Shown here: in pieces, positions 48,816-58,997 of the stretch
Layout: each line of letters opens with the position of its first letter
Numbering within the stretch: position 1 is the stretch's first letter
Assembly (NCBI RefSeq): GCF_020400825.1
Contig: NZ_JAINVH010000007.1
Span: forward strand, 62,001-126,000
Length of the DNA stretch: 64,000 nt
Reading direction: 5' to 3'
Source: Streptomyces sp. HPF1205
Lineage (GTDB): Bacteria; Actinomycetota; Actinomycetes; Streptomycetales; Streptomycetaceae
Translations under genes and position numbers: made by a program
Notes under the pieces: generated by a model
The model's database searches: none
What the model was told of the DNA's origin: nothing
Seen by the model: only the letters and a program-made list of their open reading frames with translations

Positions 48816-50295
48816 CGCAGCAACTCCCACGGGCGTCCGCGTCCGCTTCTGTCCCTCGCCGACCGGCAACCCGCACGTGGGCCTGGTCCGCACCGCCCTG
48901 TTCAACTGGGCCTTCGCCCGCCACCACCAGGGCACCCTCGTCTTCCGCATCGAGGACACCGATGCGGCCCGCGACTCCGAGGAGTCCTACGCGCAGCTCC
49001 TCGACTCCATGCGCTGGCTCGGCCTGGACTGGGACGAAGGCCCCGAGGTGGGCGGTCCGTACGCGCCGTACCGGCAGTCGCAGCGGATGGAGATCTACGC
49101 CGACGTCGCCCGCCGCCTGAAGGAGGCCGGGCACGCGTACGACTGCTACTGCACCAACGAGGAGCTGGAGGAGCGCCGTGCCGAGGCCCGCGCCGCCGGC
49201 CGGCCCTCCGGGTACGACGGCAAGTGCCGCACCCTGAGCGACGAGCAGGTGGCCGCCTACCGGGCCGAGGGCCGTACCCCCATCGTCCGCTTCCGCATGC
49301 CCGACGAGCCGATCACCTTCACCGACCTGGTGCGCGGCGAGCTGACCTTCACCCCGGAGAACGTGCCGGACTACGGCATCGTCCGGGCCAACGGCGCCCC
49401 CCTCTACACCCTGGTCAACCCGGTGGACGACGCCCTGATGCGGATCACGCACGTGCTGCGCGGCGAGGACCTGCTGTCCTCCACCCCCCGCCAGATCGCG
49501 CTCTACCACGCGCTGACCGAGCTGGGCGTGGCCGACGGCGTGCCCGCCTTCGGCCACCTGCCCTACGTCATGGGAGAGGGCAACAAGAAGCTGTCCAAGC
49601 GCGACCCGGAGTCGTCGCTGAGCCTGTACCGCGAGCGCGGCTTCCTGCCCGAGGGCCTGCTCAACTACCTGTCACTGCTCGGCTGGTCGTACTCCGCCGA
49701 CCAGGACGTCTTCTCGCTGGCCGAAATGGTGGCGGCGTTCGACATCGCCGACGTCAACGCCAACCCCGCCAGGTTCGACCTGAGGAAGGCCGAGGCGATC
49801 AACGCGGACCACATCCGCCGCATGGAGCCCAAGGCGTTCGCCGAGGCGTGCGCGCCATGGTTGCGGGCTCCGTACGCGCCCTGGGCGCCGGAGGCGTTCG
49901 ACGAGGCCGCCTGGCAGGCCATCGCCCCGCACGCGCAGACCCGGCTCACCGTCCTGTCCGACATCACCGCCAACGTCGACTTCCTCTTCCTGGACACTCC
50001 CGTCGAGGACGAGGCCTCGTGGGCCAAGGCGATGAAGGAGGGCTCCCGGGAGCTGCTGCGCACCGCCCGGGAGAAGCTGGCCGGGGCCGACTGGTCGGCC
50101 CCGGAGCCGCTGAAGGAGGCGGTGCTGGCGGCCGGCGAGGAGCACGGCCTCAAGCTCGGCAAGGCCCAGGCGCCGGTACGCGTCGCCGTCACCGGCCGCA
50201 CGATCGGCCTGCCGCTCTTCGAGTCCCTCCAGGTCCTCGGCCGCGAGCGCACCCTGGCGCGCATCGACGCGGCCCTGGAGAAGCTGGGCGGCTGA
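48808..50295 (+). CDS. gltX: Glutamyl-tRNA synthetase
   Basis: 495 residues, class I synthetase. The HIGH-type signature is [20 protein letters not shown] and the KMSKS-type is [10 protein letters not shown]. The C-terminal helical anticodon-binding domain follows ([19 protein letters not shown]...). It charges tRNA(Glu) and, in organisms using GatCAB, also tRNA(Gln). GTG 48808 lies inside the FAH gene. tRNA-Gln and two tRNA-Glu genes lie 860-1070 bases downstream, and gatB is at the start of the window. Confidence 0.97.
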   Translation: MASAATPTGVRVRFCPSPTGNPHVGLVRTALFNWAFARHHQGTLVFRIEDTDAARDSEESYAQLLDSMRWLGLDWDEGPEVGGPYAPYRQSQRMEIYADVARRLKEAGHAYDCYCTNEELEERRAEARAAGRPSGYDGKCRTLSDEQVAAYRAEGRTPIVRFRMPDEPITFTDLVRGELTFTPENVPDYGIVRANGAPLYTLVNPVDDALMRITHVLRGEDLLSSTPRQIALYHALTELGVADGVPAFGHLPYVMGEGNKKLSKRDPESSLSLYRERGFLPEGLLNYLSLLGWSYSADQDVFSLAEMVAAFDIADVNANPARFDLRKAEAINADHIRRMEPKAFAEACAPWLRAPYAPWAPEAFDEAAWQAIAPHAQTRLTVLSDITANVDFLFLDTPVEDEASWAKAMKEGSRELLRTAREKLAGADWSAPEPLKEAVLAAGEEHGLKLGKAQAPVRVAVTGRTIGLPLFESLQVLGRERTLARIDAALEKLGG

Positions 50296-50351
50296 GGACC
50301 CGGCCCCTCGTCGCCGTGCCGCGCCGAGGGGGACGGCCTTAGGCTCGGAGC

Positions 50352-51068
50352 ATGGCGATCCGAGCCGTTGTTTGGGACATCGACGACACGATCTTCGACT
50401 ACGCCGGCGCCGACCGGACCGGCATGCGCAACCACCTGGAACACGAGGGCCTGCCCGACTGGTGCGACACCGTCGAGCGGGCCCTCGTGTGCTGGAAGGA
50501 GCTCACCGAAGCGCACTGGCGGCGGTTCGCGGCCGGCGAGTGCGACTTCCAGGGGCAGCGCAGGGACCGGGTCCGCGACTTCCTGCGGCTGCCCCTGAGC
50601 GACGAGGAGGCGGACGCCTACTTCCAGCGGCACGCCGCGCACTACGAGGCCGCCTGGGCGCTGTTCCCGGACACCGTGCCCGCCCTGGACACCCTCGCCG
50701 GCCACCGGCACGCCGTGCTGTCCAACTCTGCCTTCGTCAACCAGGACCGCAAGCTGCGCGTCCTGGGCGTGCGGGACCGTTTCGAGGCGCTGCTGTGCGC
50801 GGCCGAACTGGGGGTCTCCAAGCCGGAGCCCGCGGCCTTCCACGCGGCCTGCCAGGCGCTGGGGCTGGCGCCGCACGAGGTGGCGTACGTGGGCAACGAA
50901 CCGGACATCGACGCGCGCGGGGCCGTCGAGGCCGGGCTGCTGGGCATCTGGCTGGACCGGCTGGACATCGGGGGGCGGCCGGACCTGACGCGGATCACCG
51001 GGCTCGCCGAACTGCCCGGGCTGCTCGGCGGCGATACCCGTTTTGGAGCCGTGTCCCGCATCGGGTAA
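50352..51068 (+). CDS. HAD-family hydrolase
   Basis: 238 residues. Motif I VVWDIDDTIFDY contains the nucleophile Asp and acid/base Asp. Motif II is VLSNSAF, motif III has Lys in VSKPEPAAFHA, and motif IV is AYVGNEPDIDARGA. An alpha-helical cap lies between motifs I and II. A phosphatase of unknown substrate, 56 bases after gltX. Confidence 0.92.
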   Translation: MAIRAVVWDIDDTIFDYAGADRTGMRNHLEHEGLPDWCDTVERALVCWKELTEAHWRRFAAGECDFQGQRRDRVRDFLRLPLSDEEADAYFQRHAAHYEAAWALFPDTVPALDTLAGHRHAVLSNSAFVNQDRKLRVLGVRDRFEALLCAAELGVSKPEPAAFHAACQALGLAPHEVAYVGNEPDIDARGAVEAGLLGIWLDRLDIGGRPDLTRITGLAELPGLLGGDTRFGAVSRIG

Positions 51069-51157
51069 TGTTCTTCCTGCGCCGCCGGAGAGGGCAAGAA
51101 GCCCGGGCCGGTGATCGCAAAGCCTGACGAAGCCCCCAGCAGGGGGTTGCGTTTTGG

Positions 51158-51229
51158 TGGGGTATGGTGTAATTGGCAGCACGACTGATTCTGGTTCAGT
51201 TAGTCTAGGTTCGAGTCCTGGTACCCCAG
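51158..51229 (+). tRNA. tRNA-Gln (CTG)
   Basis: The acceptor stem TGGGGTA pairs with TACCCCA, with discriminator G. The anticodon loop TTCTGGT gives anticodon CTG (51191-51193). The T arm contains GGTTCGAGTCC. CCA is not encoded. Confidence 0.93.
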
Positions 51230-51261
51230 CGCAGCACACTGCGCAGCAAGTTTCTGTGCGA

Positions 51262-51334
51262 GCCCCCGTTGTGTAGCGGCCTAGCACGCTGCCCTCTCAA
51301 GGCAGTAGCGCCGGTTCGAATCCGGTCGGGGGTA
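51262..51334 (+). tRNA. tRNA-Glu (CTC), copy 1
   Basis: Acceptor GCCCCCG pairs with CGGGGGT (closing G-U) with discriminator A. Anticodon stem CTGCC/GGCAG and loop CTCTCAA give anticodon CTC (51296-51298). T arm CCGGTTCGAATCCGG. Confidence 0.94.
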
Positions 51335-51362
51335 CTGTGTCCTGACAAGGACATCCAGGCCC

Positions 51363-51435
51363 GCCCCCGTTGTGTAGCGGCCTAGCACGCCGCCCTCTCA
51401 AGGCGGTAGCGCCGGTTCGAATCCGGTCGGGGGTA
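51363..51435 (+). tRNA. tRNA-Glu (CTC), copy 2
   Basis: Same sequence as copy 1 except one compensatory pair in the anticodon stem (CCGCC/GGCGG). Only 28 bases separate the copies, so they are probably co-transcribed. Confidence 0.94.
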
Positions 51436-51455
51436 CGCATCACGGCATCTGCCAC

Positions 51456-51489
51456 GAGGAAGCCCGCCGCACCAGCGGCGGGCTTCCTC
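51456..51489 (+). terminator. Terminator after the tRNA cluster
   Basis: A perfect 15-bp stem (GAGGAAGCCCGCCGC with GCGGCGGGCTTCCTC), 4-base ACCA loop. It may also serve the converging ndgR gene. Confidence 0.85.
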
Positions 51490-51592
51490 CGTGTCGCGAC
51501 CCTGCTCCGCAACGGTCGCGGCGGCGCTCGGCCGGCCGGGCACGGCACTCCGAGCGCCGCCTCGGCGACGTGGGCCCCGCGGGGGCGGCCGG

Positions 51593-52309
51593 TCAGCCGG
51601 TACGGCGCAGCGCCTCGGTGAGGCGCCCGGCCGCGTCCACCACCGCTTGTGCGTGCATCCGCCCCGGGTGCCGGGTCAGCCGCTCGATGGGGCCGGAGAC
51701 GGACACCGCCGCCACCACGCGGTTCGACGGCCCGCGCACGGGAGCCGAGACCGAGGCGACCCCGGGCTCGCGCTCACCGATGGACTGCGACCAGCCGCGC
51801 CGGCGCACCCCGGACAGCGCGGTCGCGGTGAAGCGCGCCCCCTGCAGGCCGCGGTGCAGGCGCTCGGGCTCCTCCCAGGCCAGGAGCACCTGCGCGGCCG
51901 AGCCCGCCTTCATCGGCAGGGTGGAGCCGACCGGGACCGTGTCCCGCAGTCCGGACAGCCGTTCCGCCGCGGCGACGCAGATCCGCATGTCGCCCTGGCG
52001 CCGGTAGAGCTGCGCGCTCTCCCCGGTCAGATCCCGCAGGTGGGTCAGTACGGGGCCGGCGGTCGCCAGCAGCCGGTCCTCGCCCGCCGCGGCCGCCAGC
52101 TCGGCCAGCCTCGGGCCCAGGATGAAGCGGCCCTGCATGTCCCTGGCCACCATCCGGTGGTGTTCGAGCGCGACCGCCAGACGGTGCGCGGTGGGGCGGG
52201 CCAGGCCCGTGGCGCCGACAAGCCCGGCCAGGGTCGCAGGGCCCGATTCCAGGGCGCTGAGCACCAGAGCCGCCTTGTCGAGAACGCCGACGCCGCTAGT
52301 GTTGTCCAT
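51593..52309 (-). CDS. ndgR: IclR-family regulator NdgR
   Basis: 238 residues from ATG 52309. The N-terminal winged helix-turn-helix ([20 protein letters not shown] ... [19 protein letters not shown]) and C-terminal IclR effector domain are intact. The sequence [20 protein letters not shown] is the characteristic start of streptomycete NdgR/AreB, which control leucine, isoleucine and other amino-acid genes. It is divergent from leuCD, its known target in relatives. An upstream start at 52330 adds seven residues without a ribosome binding site. Confidence 0.93.
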   Translation of the reverse strand: MDNTSGVGVLDKAALVLSALESGPATLAGLVGATGLARPTAHRLAVALEHHRMVARDMQGRFILGPRLAELAAAAGEDRLLATAGPVLTHLRDLTGESAQLYRRQGDMRICVAAAERLSGLRDTVPVGSTLPMKAGSAAQVLLAWEEPERLHRGLQGARFTATALSGVRRRGWSQSIGEREPGVASVSAPVRGPSNRVVAAVSVSGPIERLTRHPGRMHAQAVVDAAGRLTEALRRTG

Positions 52310-52334
52310 GCAACGATACTCCCGTCTCACACTA

Positions 52335-52349
52335 TGAAACGCAAGTTCA
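52335..52349. promoter_or_regulatory. Putative NdgR operator in the ndgR-leuC intergenic region
   Basis: An imperfect inverted repeat TGAAACGCAAGTTCA, in the A+T-richer part of the ndgR-leuC gap, 26 bases before the ndgR start. NdgR/AreB proteins bind this divergent region in relatives; the exact half-sites here are my inference. Confidence 0.5.
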
Positions 52350-52449
52350 ATTTTCGTGGAGAAGCGTCAGGCTGGTCACACAGCTCCCACACCGCAGGAC
52401 TCACACGCACACGAACAAGCCCGCACCGCCGCGGGCCGGAGGGACAGCG

Positions 52450-53874
<1,425 letters not shown>

Positions 53875-53879
53875 GCACC

Positions 53880-54473
53880 ATGGAAGCCTTCACCACCCAC
53901 ACCGGCCGGGCCGTGCCGCTGCGCCGCAGCAACGTCGACACCGACCAGATCATCCCCGCCCACTGGCTGAAGAAGGTCACCAGGACCGGGTTCGAGGACG
54001 GCCTGTTCGAGGCGTGGCGCAAGGACGAGACCTTCGTCCTCAACGCCCCGGAGCGCAAGGGGGCCACCGTCCTGGTGGCCGGCCCCGACTTCGGCACCGG
54101 ATCGTCCCGTGAGCACGCCGTGTGGGCGCTGCAGAACTACGGGTTCAAGGCCGTGATCTCCTCGCGCTTCGCCGACATCTTCCGCGGCAACTCGCTGAAG
54201 AACGGCCTGCTCACCGTGGTGCTGCCGCAGGACACGGTGGAATCGCTGTGGAAGCTCACGGAAAGCGACCCCGGCGCCGAGATCACCGTGGACCTGGTGG
54301 CCCGCGAGGTGCGCGCCGACGGGATCACCGCGGCCTTCGAACTCGACGACAACGCCCGCTGGCGGCTGCTGGAAGGGCTCGACGACATCAGCCTGACCCT
54401 CGCCAACGAGTCGGACATCGCGGCCTTCGAGGCCCGCCGGCCGTCCTTCAAGCCCAGCACCGTGCGGGTCTGA
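53880..54473 (+). CDS. leuD: 3-isopropylmalate dehydratase, small subunit
   Basis: 197 residues. The swivelling domain shows [31 protein letters not shown] and [17 protein letters not shown]. Partner of LeuC. Ribosome binding sequence GGAGG overlaps the end of leuC. A strong terminator follows. Confidence 0.97.
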   Translation: MEAFTTHTGRAVPLRRSNVDTDQIIPAHWLKKVTRTGFEDGLFEAWRKDETFVLNAPERKGATVLVAGPDFGTGSSREHAVWALQNYGFKAVISSRFADIFRGNSLKNGLLTVVLPQDTVESLWKLTESDPGAEITVDLVAREVRADGITAAFELDDNARWRLLEGLDDISLTLANESDIAAFEARRPSFKPSTVRV

Positions 54474-54541
54474 CCCCCGGACCCGTCCGTATCCGCCCGG
54501 ACCCGTCCGTACCCGCCGTACCCGCCGTATCCGCTGTCCGA

Positions 54542-54591
54542 AGCGCCCCCCGCCCCTCCTGCCGCAGGCAGGAGACCCGGCGGGGGGCGCT
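54542..54591 (+). terminator. Terminator after leuCD
   Basis: A 13-bp stem (AGCGCCCCCCGCC with GGCGGGGGGCGCT) with a nested CTCCTGCC/GGCAGGAG hairpin, followed by TT. Confidence 0.85.
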
Positions 54592-54709
54592 TTCGCATGT
54601 CCGGGGGCGCGCCCGCGCACACCCCGCCATGGGCCCTGTGAAACGGCTCCGGAGCACCCGGTTGGCCCTGTCGCCCCCGACAACTCGCCGCAGATGGCAC
54701 AATCGACGC

Positions 54710-54934
54710 ATGGAACGCGATGGCCAACTCGACCTCTACCGGGTGGTCGCCGCGCGTCTGAAGCAGGCGCACGCGCGCGTCGCGAGTCCCGAAGTGCCGG
54801 ATGCGACACGGCGGGAGTTGAGTCGGCGGCTGCTCGCGGTGACCGCCGCGGCGAAGCACGATCTCGCCGACGCGGCACGGCGTCTGGACGTGTTAACGGC
54901 TGAGTTGGACGAGCTCGGAATCCCCGATCGGTGA
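54710..54934 (+). CDS. Small helical protein (74 aa) with a TTA codon, unknown function
   Basis: ORF from ATG 54710. The protein is almost entirely predicted helix (LDLYRVVAARLKQAHARVAS, then LSRRLLAVTAAAKHDLADAA), acidic/basic alternating with Ala/Leu, and could form a coiled coil or helical hairpin. Leu62 is TTA (54893-54895), the codon read by the bldA tRNA, so its translation may be tied to development. It is the gene before hupS. No family function is known to me. Confidence 0.72.
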   Translation: MERDGQLDLYRVVAARLKQAHARVASPEVPDATRRELSRRLLAVTAAAKHDLADAARRLDVLTAELDELGIPDR

Positions 54935-54999
54935 TCACGCGGAGCACTGAGTTCGTTGCGGCACAAGGGTGATTCGCCCGTTTCGTATTTGATTTGCGG

Positions 55000-55067
55000 T
55001 ATATATCCGCCTAGCGTGCGAAATCAGCCCGTACTCATTCGCCGGGCAAGTTTCCGAAGGGGAAGAC
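55000..55067 (+). promoter_or_regulatory. hupS promoter region
   Basis: An unusually A+T-rich block just upstream (about 54975-55012, including GGTATATATCC) resembles a -10 region. The ribosome binding site AAGGGGAAGAC precedes the GTG. The sigma factor is not assignable. Confidence 0.5.
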
Positions 55068-55643
55068 GTGAACAAGGCGCAGCTCGTAGAAGCGATTGCC
55101 GACAAGCTAGGCGGGCGCCAGCCCGCCGCGGACGCGGTTGACGCGGTTCTCGACGCGATCGTCCGCGCGGTGGTGTCCGGCGACCGGGTGTCGGTGACCG
55201 GGTTCGGTTCGTTCGAGAAGGTGGAGCGTCCGGCCCGCTACGCCCGCAACCCCCAGACCGGGGAGCGGGTCCGGGTCAAGAAGACCTCCGTACCGCGGTT
55301 CCGCGCGGGGCAGGGCTTCAAAGACCTGGTCAGCGGCGCGAAGAAGCTCCCGCGTGGCGGCGAGGTCGCCGTGAAGAAGGCGCCCAAGGGCAGCCTGAGC
55401 GGCGGCGCGGCCGCCACGGCGCGTACGACCACCAAGAAGGCGGCCGCCAAGAAGACCACCAAGGCGGCGGCCAAGAAGACGACGGCGGCCGCCAAGAAGG
55501 CCACCACCACGGCGAAGAAGGCGACCACCAAGAAGGCGGCGGCCAAGAAGACGACCGCCAAGAAGGCCCCGGCGAAGAAGACGACCGCCAAGAAGGCCCC
55601 GGCCAAGCGGACCTCGACGCGCAAGCGCGCCGCCGCCAGGTGA
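55068..55643 (+). CDS. hupS: HU-family nucleoid protein with lysine-rich tail
   Basis: 191 residues. Residues 1-95 are a complete HU domain: NKAQLVEAIADKLGG, SVTGFGSFEKVERPARYARN and the DNA-binding arm ARNPQTGERVRVKKTSVPRF. Residues ~100-191 form a histone H1-like tail of KKA/AKK and TTAKKAPAK repeats; a 30-base unit is duplicated at 55544-55603. This two-part form is the HupS type of streptomycetes, which compacts the chromosome during sporulation. A terminator follows. Confidence 0.93.
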   Translation: MNKAQLVEAIADKLGGRQPAADAVDAVLDAIVRAVVSGDRVSVTGFGSFEKVERPARYARNPQTGERVRVKKTSVPRFRAGQGFKDLVSGAKKLPRGGEVAVKKAPKGSLSGGAAATARTTTKKAAAKKTTKAAAKKTTAAAKKATTTAKKATTKKAAAKKTTAKKAPAKKTTAKKAPAKRTSTRKRAAAR

Positions 55644-55671
55644 TACGCGGGACCCGCCACCGGCCACCCTC

Positions 55672-55704
55672 ACGCGACGGGCCGGGCACCCCTGAAGGGG
55701 AGCC
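55672..55704 (+). terminator. Terminator after hupS
   Basis: A 10-bp stem (CGGGCCGGGC with GCCCGGCCCG), extended by ACGC/GCGT across a bulge, with an inner CCCC/GGGG pairing. Confidence 0.7.
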
Positions 55705-55817
55705 CGGCCCGCGTCCATTGCCGGGGTCCCCGCGGGTCGCGCCCCCGCCGCTTCCCGGCCGCCGGCCCCCTTCCCGGCCGTCCGGGAGGCGCCCCTCAGG
55801 CCCACGGGCCCGCCGGC

Positions 55818-56039
55818 CTACCCGTCCTGCGGGTCGGGGAAGGTCTGCAGCGTCACGAACACCACCCGCCGGGACGCGCCCGAGCCCTCGGTACGGATAC
55901 GGACGCGCTGGCCGGGCCGCAGCAGCCGCAGCCGGCCCGCGTCGAAGGCGGCGGCGTCGAACCCCAGCGGCGTCCCGTCGTCGAGCAGCACGCTTCCGGT
56001 CCGGGTGGCCGGGTCGAAGGTGAACGCGGTGGCCTGCAT
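55818..56039 (-). CDS. Small beta-rich protein (73 aa), unknown function
   Basis: Starts MQATAFTFDPATRTGSVLLD and continues with alternating hydrophobic residues (LRLLRPGQRVRIRTEG, RRVVFVTLQTF). The pattern resembles a cold-shock/OB-like beta barrel, but the RNP motifs of cold-shock proteins are absent. Its ATG lies 4 bases after the cofC stop, so the two are translationally coupled. Function unknown. Confidence 0.72.
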   Translation of the reverse strand: MQATAFTFDPATRTGSVLLDDGTPLGFDAAAFDAGRLRLLRPGQRVRIRTEGSGASRRVVFVTLQTFPDPQDG

Positions 56040-56043
56040 GGCC

Positions 56044-56826
56044 TCAGCCTAGGCCCTGCCCCGCACATGACGCCGTCCCGCCCGGAAGAGGCCGCGGTAC
56101 CTGGTGCTCCGTGAGAGCCCCGCCGCCAGGCGCCGGGGGAGCGGGCGGCACGTGCCGGACGGCGCCCGGCGCCTCGTACCGGGCCGGCTCGCCGTCGGCG
56201 GCGAAAAAGGCCGCGGTCCGGGGGCCGAGGCCGAGCGCGCGGGCGGCGCGCAGGTCGTCGGCGGTGTCGACGTCCTGGCGCACCGAGGGCACGCAGGGGA
56301 GGGTGATCTCGCGGGCGCCCGAGGCGAGGTGGCGGGCGCGGGAGGGGCCGCCGAAGGCCGGCGCGAGCGCGAGACCCGCCGGAGCGGCGAGCAAGGTTGT
56401 CCCCACGCCGGCCGCGTCGGCCAGAAACGCCCGCGTATGCGCCCGAACGGCCTCGGACAGCACCGAACCGAGCTCGGCGGGCCGCAGAGCCGGGAGATCG
56501 CCGTTCAGGGCCGCGACCGGAGCCCGCGGAAGGCGCTCGCGGATCCGCTCGGCGCCGTACCGCAGGGCCGCGTTGAGCCCCGCGCCCGGCATGTCGGCCG
56601 CCACCAGCGCCCCCAGGCCCGCCAGCTGAGCGGCGGCGGTCGCATCGTCGGTGACCACCGTGACGTCCGCCACCTGTTCGCAGGCCAGCGCCGCCGCGAC
56701 CGTGTCCAGGGCGAACGCCAGCGCCAGCGCGGGCCGTACCGCGCCCACCGCGCCGGCCAGCCTGCTCTTGGCGACCGCCAGTGGCTTCAGCGGCACGACC
56801 AGGGACCACTTCTCGGTGATGTCCAC
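56044..56826 (-). CDS. cofC: 2-phospho-L-lactate guanylyltransferase
   Basis: 260 residues, CofC-family nucleotidyltransferase, which activates 2-phospholactate or phosphoenolpyruvate with GTP in coenzyme F420 synthesis. Family features are WSLVVPLKPLAVAKSRLAG, the Asp of VVTDD, a long GLNAALRYGAER and AALNGDLPALRP, and the metal Asp in VRQDVDTADDL. The ~45-residue C-terminal tail is Pro/Ala-rich and extra. GTG 56826 is the likely start. It shares no operon with other cof genes here. Confidence 0.88.
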   Translation of the reverse strand: MDITEKWSLVVPLKPLAVAKSRLAGAVGAVRPALALAFALDTVAAALACEQVADVTVVTDDATAAAQLAGLGALVAADMPGAGLNAALRYGAERIRERLPRAPVAALNGDLPALRPAELGSVLSEAVRAHTRAFLADAAGVGTTLLAAPAGLALAPAFGGPSRARHLASGAREITLPCVPSVRQDVDTADDLRAARALGLGPRTAAFFAADGEPARYEAPGAVRHVPPAPPAPGGGALTEHQVPRPLPGGTASCAGQGLG

Positions 56827-57006
56827 CCCGCCATTGTGGGGCGGGCGGGCCGCCGGGACCGGCGCGGGGTCCGCCGCGACGGAAGACGGGCACGGGTGCC
56901 CCCCTCGGCCGCCACCGGTGGCGTTAACCTCTCGGTACCGCCATCCTTGGCGGCCGAACGCGCGCCGCGCCACCGTGCGGCGCCGACGCGACGAAGAGGA
57001 GTCCGG

Positions 57007-57939
57007 GTGTCCCGCCGCAGAATCGGTTTCTGGTACCGCCTGGCGGCCGTCATCGTGAAGCCGCCGCTCATTGTGCTGATGAAGCGCGATTGGCGGGGAA
57101 TGGAGCACATTCCGGCCGAGGGCGGATTCCTCACGGCGGTGAACCACAACTCGCACATCGACCCGTTCGCCTATGCGCATTTCCAGTACAACACCGGCCG
57201 TGTCCCGCGCTTCCTGGCCAAGGCGTCGCTGTTCAAGCCGCCGGTCGTCGGCCACTTCATGCGCAGCACCGGCCAGATCCCGGTGGTGCGCGCCACCGCC
57301 GACGCGGCCGTCGCGTTCCACGCCGCCGTCGACGCGGTCAACAAGGGCGAGTGCGTGGTCTTCTACCCCGAGGGCACCCTCACCCGCGACCCCGGCATGT
57401 GGCCCATGGTCGGCAAGACCGGAGTGGCGCGGGTCGCCCTGCTCACCAAGGCCCCGGTGATCCCCATCGCCCAGTGGGGCGCCAACGAGCTGCTGCCGCC
57501 GTACGCGAAGAAGCCCGCCCTGCTGCCCCGCAAGACGCACCGCGTCCTGGTCGGCCCCCCGGTGGACCTCAGCGCGTACTACGGCAAGGAACCCACCGCC
57601 GAGGTGCTCCGCGAGATCACCGAGACGATCATGAACGCGGTCAAGGACCTGCTGGCCCAGCTGCGCGGCGAACCGGCCCCCGACCACCTCTACGACCCGC
57701 GCAAGGCGACCCGCGAGGCCCGGACCGAACCGGCGACCGAGGCCCGGACCGAACCGGCGACCGAGGCCCGGACCGAACGGGAGACGGAACCCGGGGCCGA
57801 GGCGGGGGTCCCGCCCGGGGCCGGGGAGCCGGCGCCGACAGGGCCCGGGGCCGAGCCGCGCGCGGGAGCCGAGAAGCCGGCCCAGGCGCGGGCCGAGGCG
57901 CCCGCCTCCGCGCCGAACCAGGCGCAGGAGGGCGCATGA
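57007..57939 (+). CDS. plsC: 1-acyl-sn-glycerol-3-phosphate acyltransferase (PlsC-type)
   Basis: 310 residues. The catalytic HX4D motif is NHNSHIDPF and the glycerophosphate-binding motif is [10 protein letters not shown]. It acylates lysophosphatidic acid to phosphatidic acid at the membrane. The last ~70 residues are a Pro/Glu/Thr/Ala tail containing three 24-base repeats. The GTG at 57007 has AGGAG five bases upstream. The gene overlaps gpsA by 4 bases (ATGA), grouping two phospholipid genes. Confidence 0.92.
   Translation: MSRRRIGFWYRLAAVIVKPPLIVLMKRDWRGMEHIPAEGGFLTAVNHNSHIDPFAYAHFQYNTGRVPRFLAKASLFKPPVVGHFMRSTGQIPVVRATADAAVAFHAAVDAVNKGECVVFYPEGTLTRDPGMWPMVGKTGVARVALLTKAPVIPIAQWGANELLPPYAKKPALLPRKTHRVLVGPPVDLSAYYGKEPTAEVLREITETIMNAVKDLLAQLRGEPAPDHLYDPRKATREARTEPATEARTEPATEARTERETEPGAEAGVPPGAGEPAPTGPGAEPRAGAEKPAQARAEAPASAPNQAQEGA
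57715..57786 (+). repeat. 24-base tandem repeat, three copies, in the plsC tail
   Basis: Units starting GAGGCCCGGACCGAA at 57715, 57739 and 57763, the last one diverged, encode an [12 protein letters not shown] 8-residue repeat. In-frame expansion of a disordered tail. Confidence 0.9.
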
Positions 57940-58985
57940 CGGTCCGCTGCGCGGTCTTCGGCACCGGCTCCTGGGGCACCGCCTTCGCGACGGTGCTCGC
58001 GGACGCCGGCTGCGAGGTGGCGCTGTGGGGCCGCCGTCCCGAACTCGTCGCCGCCATCAACGCCGGCCGCGCCAACCCCGAGTACTTCCCCGGCCTCGAA
58101 CTGCCGCGATCGGTCACGGCCACCGCGGATCCCGCCGAGGCCGCCGCCGACGCCGAGTTCGTGTTCCTGGCCATCCCCTCCCAGTCGCTGCGCGCCAACC
58201 TCGCCGCCTGGGCGCCATTGCTGCGACCCGACGCCGTCCTGGTCAGCCTGATGAAGGGCATCGAGCTGGGCACCGCCAAGCGGATGAGCGAGGTCATCGA
58301 GGAGATCGTCGTCAAGTCGGCCCCCGACGGCGCCTCGAAGCCGGCCGCCGACGGCGCCTCGGCCGCCCACGGCCGGATCGCCGTGCTGTCCGGACCCAAC
58401 CTCGCCGGCGAGATCGCCGCCCGCCAGCCCGCCGCGTCCGTGGTCGCCTGCCGGGACGAGGCCGTGGCCCGCCGCATCCAGGCCGCGTGCCACACCTCGT
58501 ACTTCCGCCCGTACACCAACACCGACGTCGTGGGCTGCGAACTCGGCGGCGCGGTGAAGAACGTGATCGCGCTCGCGGTCGGCATCGCCGGCGGCATGGG
58601 GCTGGGCGACAACACCAAGGCGTCGCTGATCACCCGCGGCCTGGCGGAGACCACCCGGCTGGGGCTGGCGATGGGCGCGGACCCGTACACCTTCGCCGGG
58701 CTGGCCGGGATGGGCGACCTGGTGGCCACCTGCTCCTCGCCGCTGTCCCGCAACAACACCTTCGGCCGCAACCTGGGGCGCGGCATGAGCCTGGCGGAGA
58801 CCATCGCGCACACCCGGCAGACGGCGGAGGGCGTCAAGTCCTGCGAGTCCGTCGCCGACCTGGGCCGCAGGCACGGCGTCGACATGCCGATCACCGAGAC
58901 GGTGGTCGACATCGTCCACAACGGGAAGCCACCCTTGGTAGCCGTCAAGGAGTTGATGTCACGCTCCGCGAAGCCTGAACGGTAA
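57936..58985 (+). CDS. gpsA: Glycerol-3-phosphate dehydrogenase (NAD(P)+)
   Basis: 349 residues. It makes sn-glycerol-3-phosphate for phospholipids, the substrate upstream of plsC. The nucleotide motif is [16 protein letters not shown], the catalytic Lys lies in [26 protein letters not shown], and the [13 protein letters not shown] motif follows. An extra segment of about 18 residues ([16 protein letters not shown]) sits before [12 protein letters not shown], with a duplicated DGAS motif. ddl follows after 12 bases. Confidence 0.95.
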   Translation: MTVRCAVFGTGSWGTAFATVLADAGCEVALWGRRPELVAAINAGRANPEYFPGLELPRSVTATADPAEAAADAEFVFLAIPSQSLRANLAAWAPLLRPDAVLVSLMKGIELGTAKRMSEVIEEIVVKSAPDGASKPAADGASAAHGRIAVLSGPNLAGEIAARQPAASVVACRDEAVARRIQAACHTSYFRPYTNTDVVGCELGGAVKNVIALAVGIAGGMGLGDNTKASLITRGLAETTRLGLAMGADPYTFAGLAGMGDLVATCSSPLSRNNTFGRNLGRGMSLAETIAHTRQTAEGVKSCESVADLGRRHGVDMPITETVVDIVHNGKPPLVAVKELMSRSAKPER

Positions 58986-58997
58986 GGTCAACGCGAT

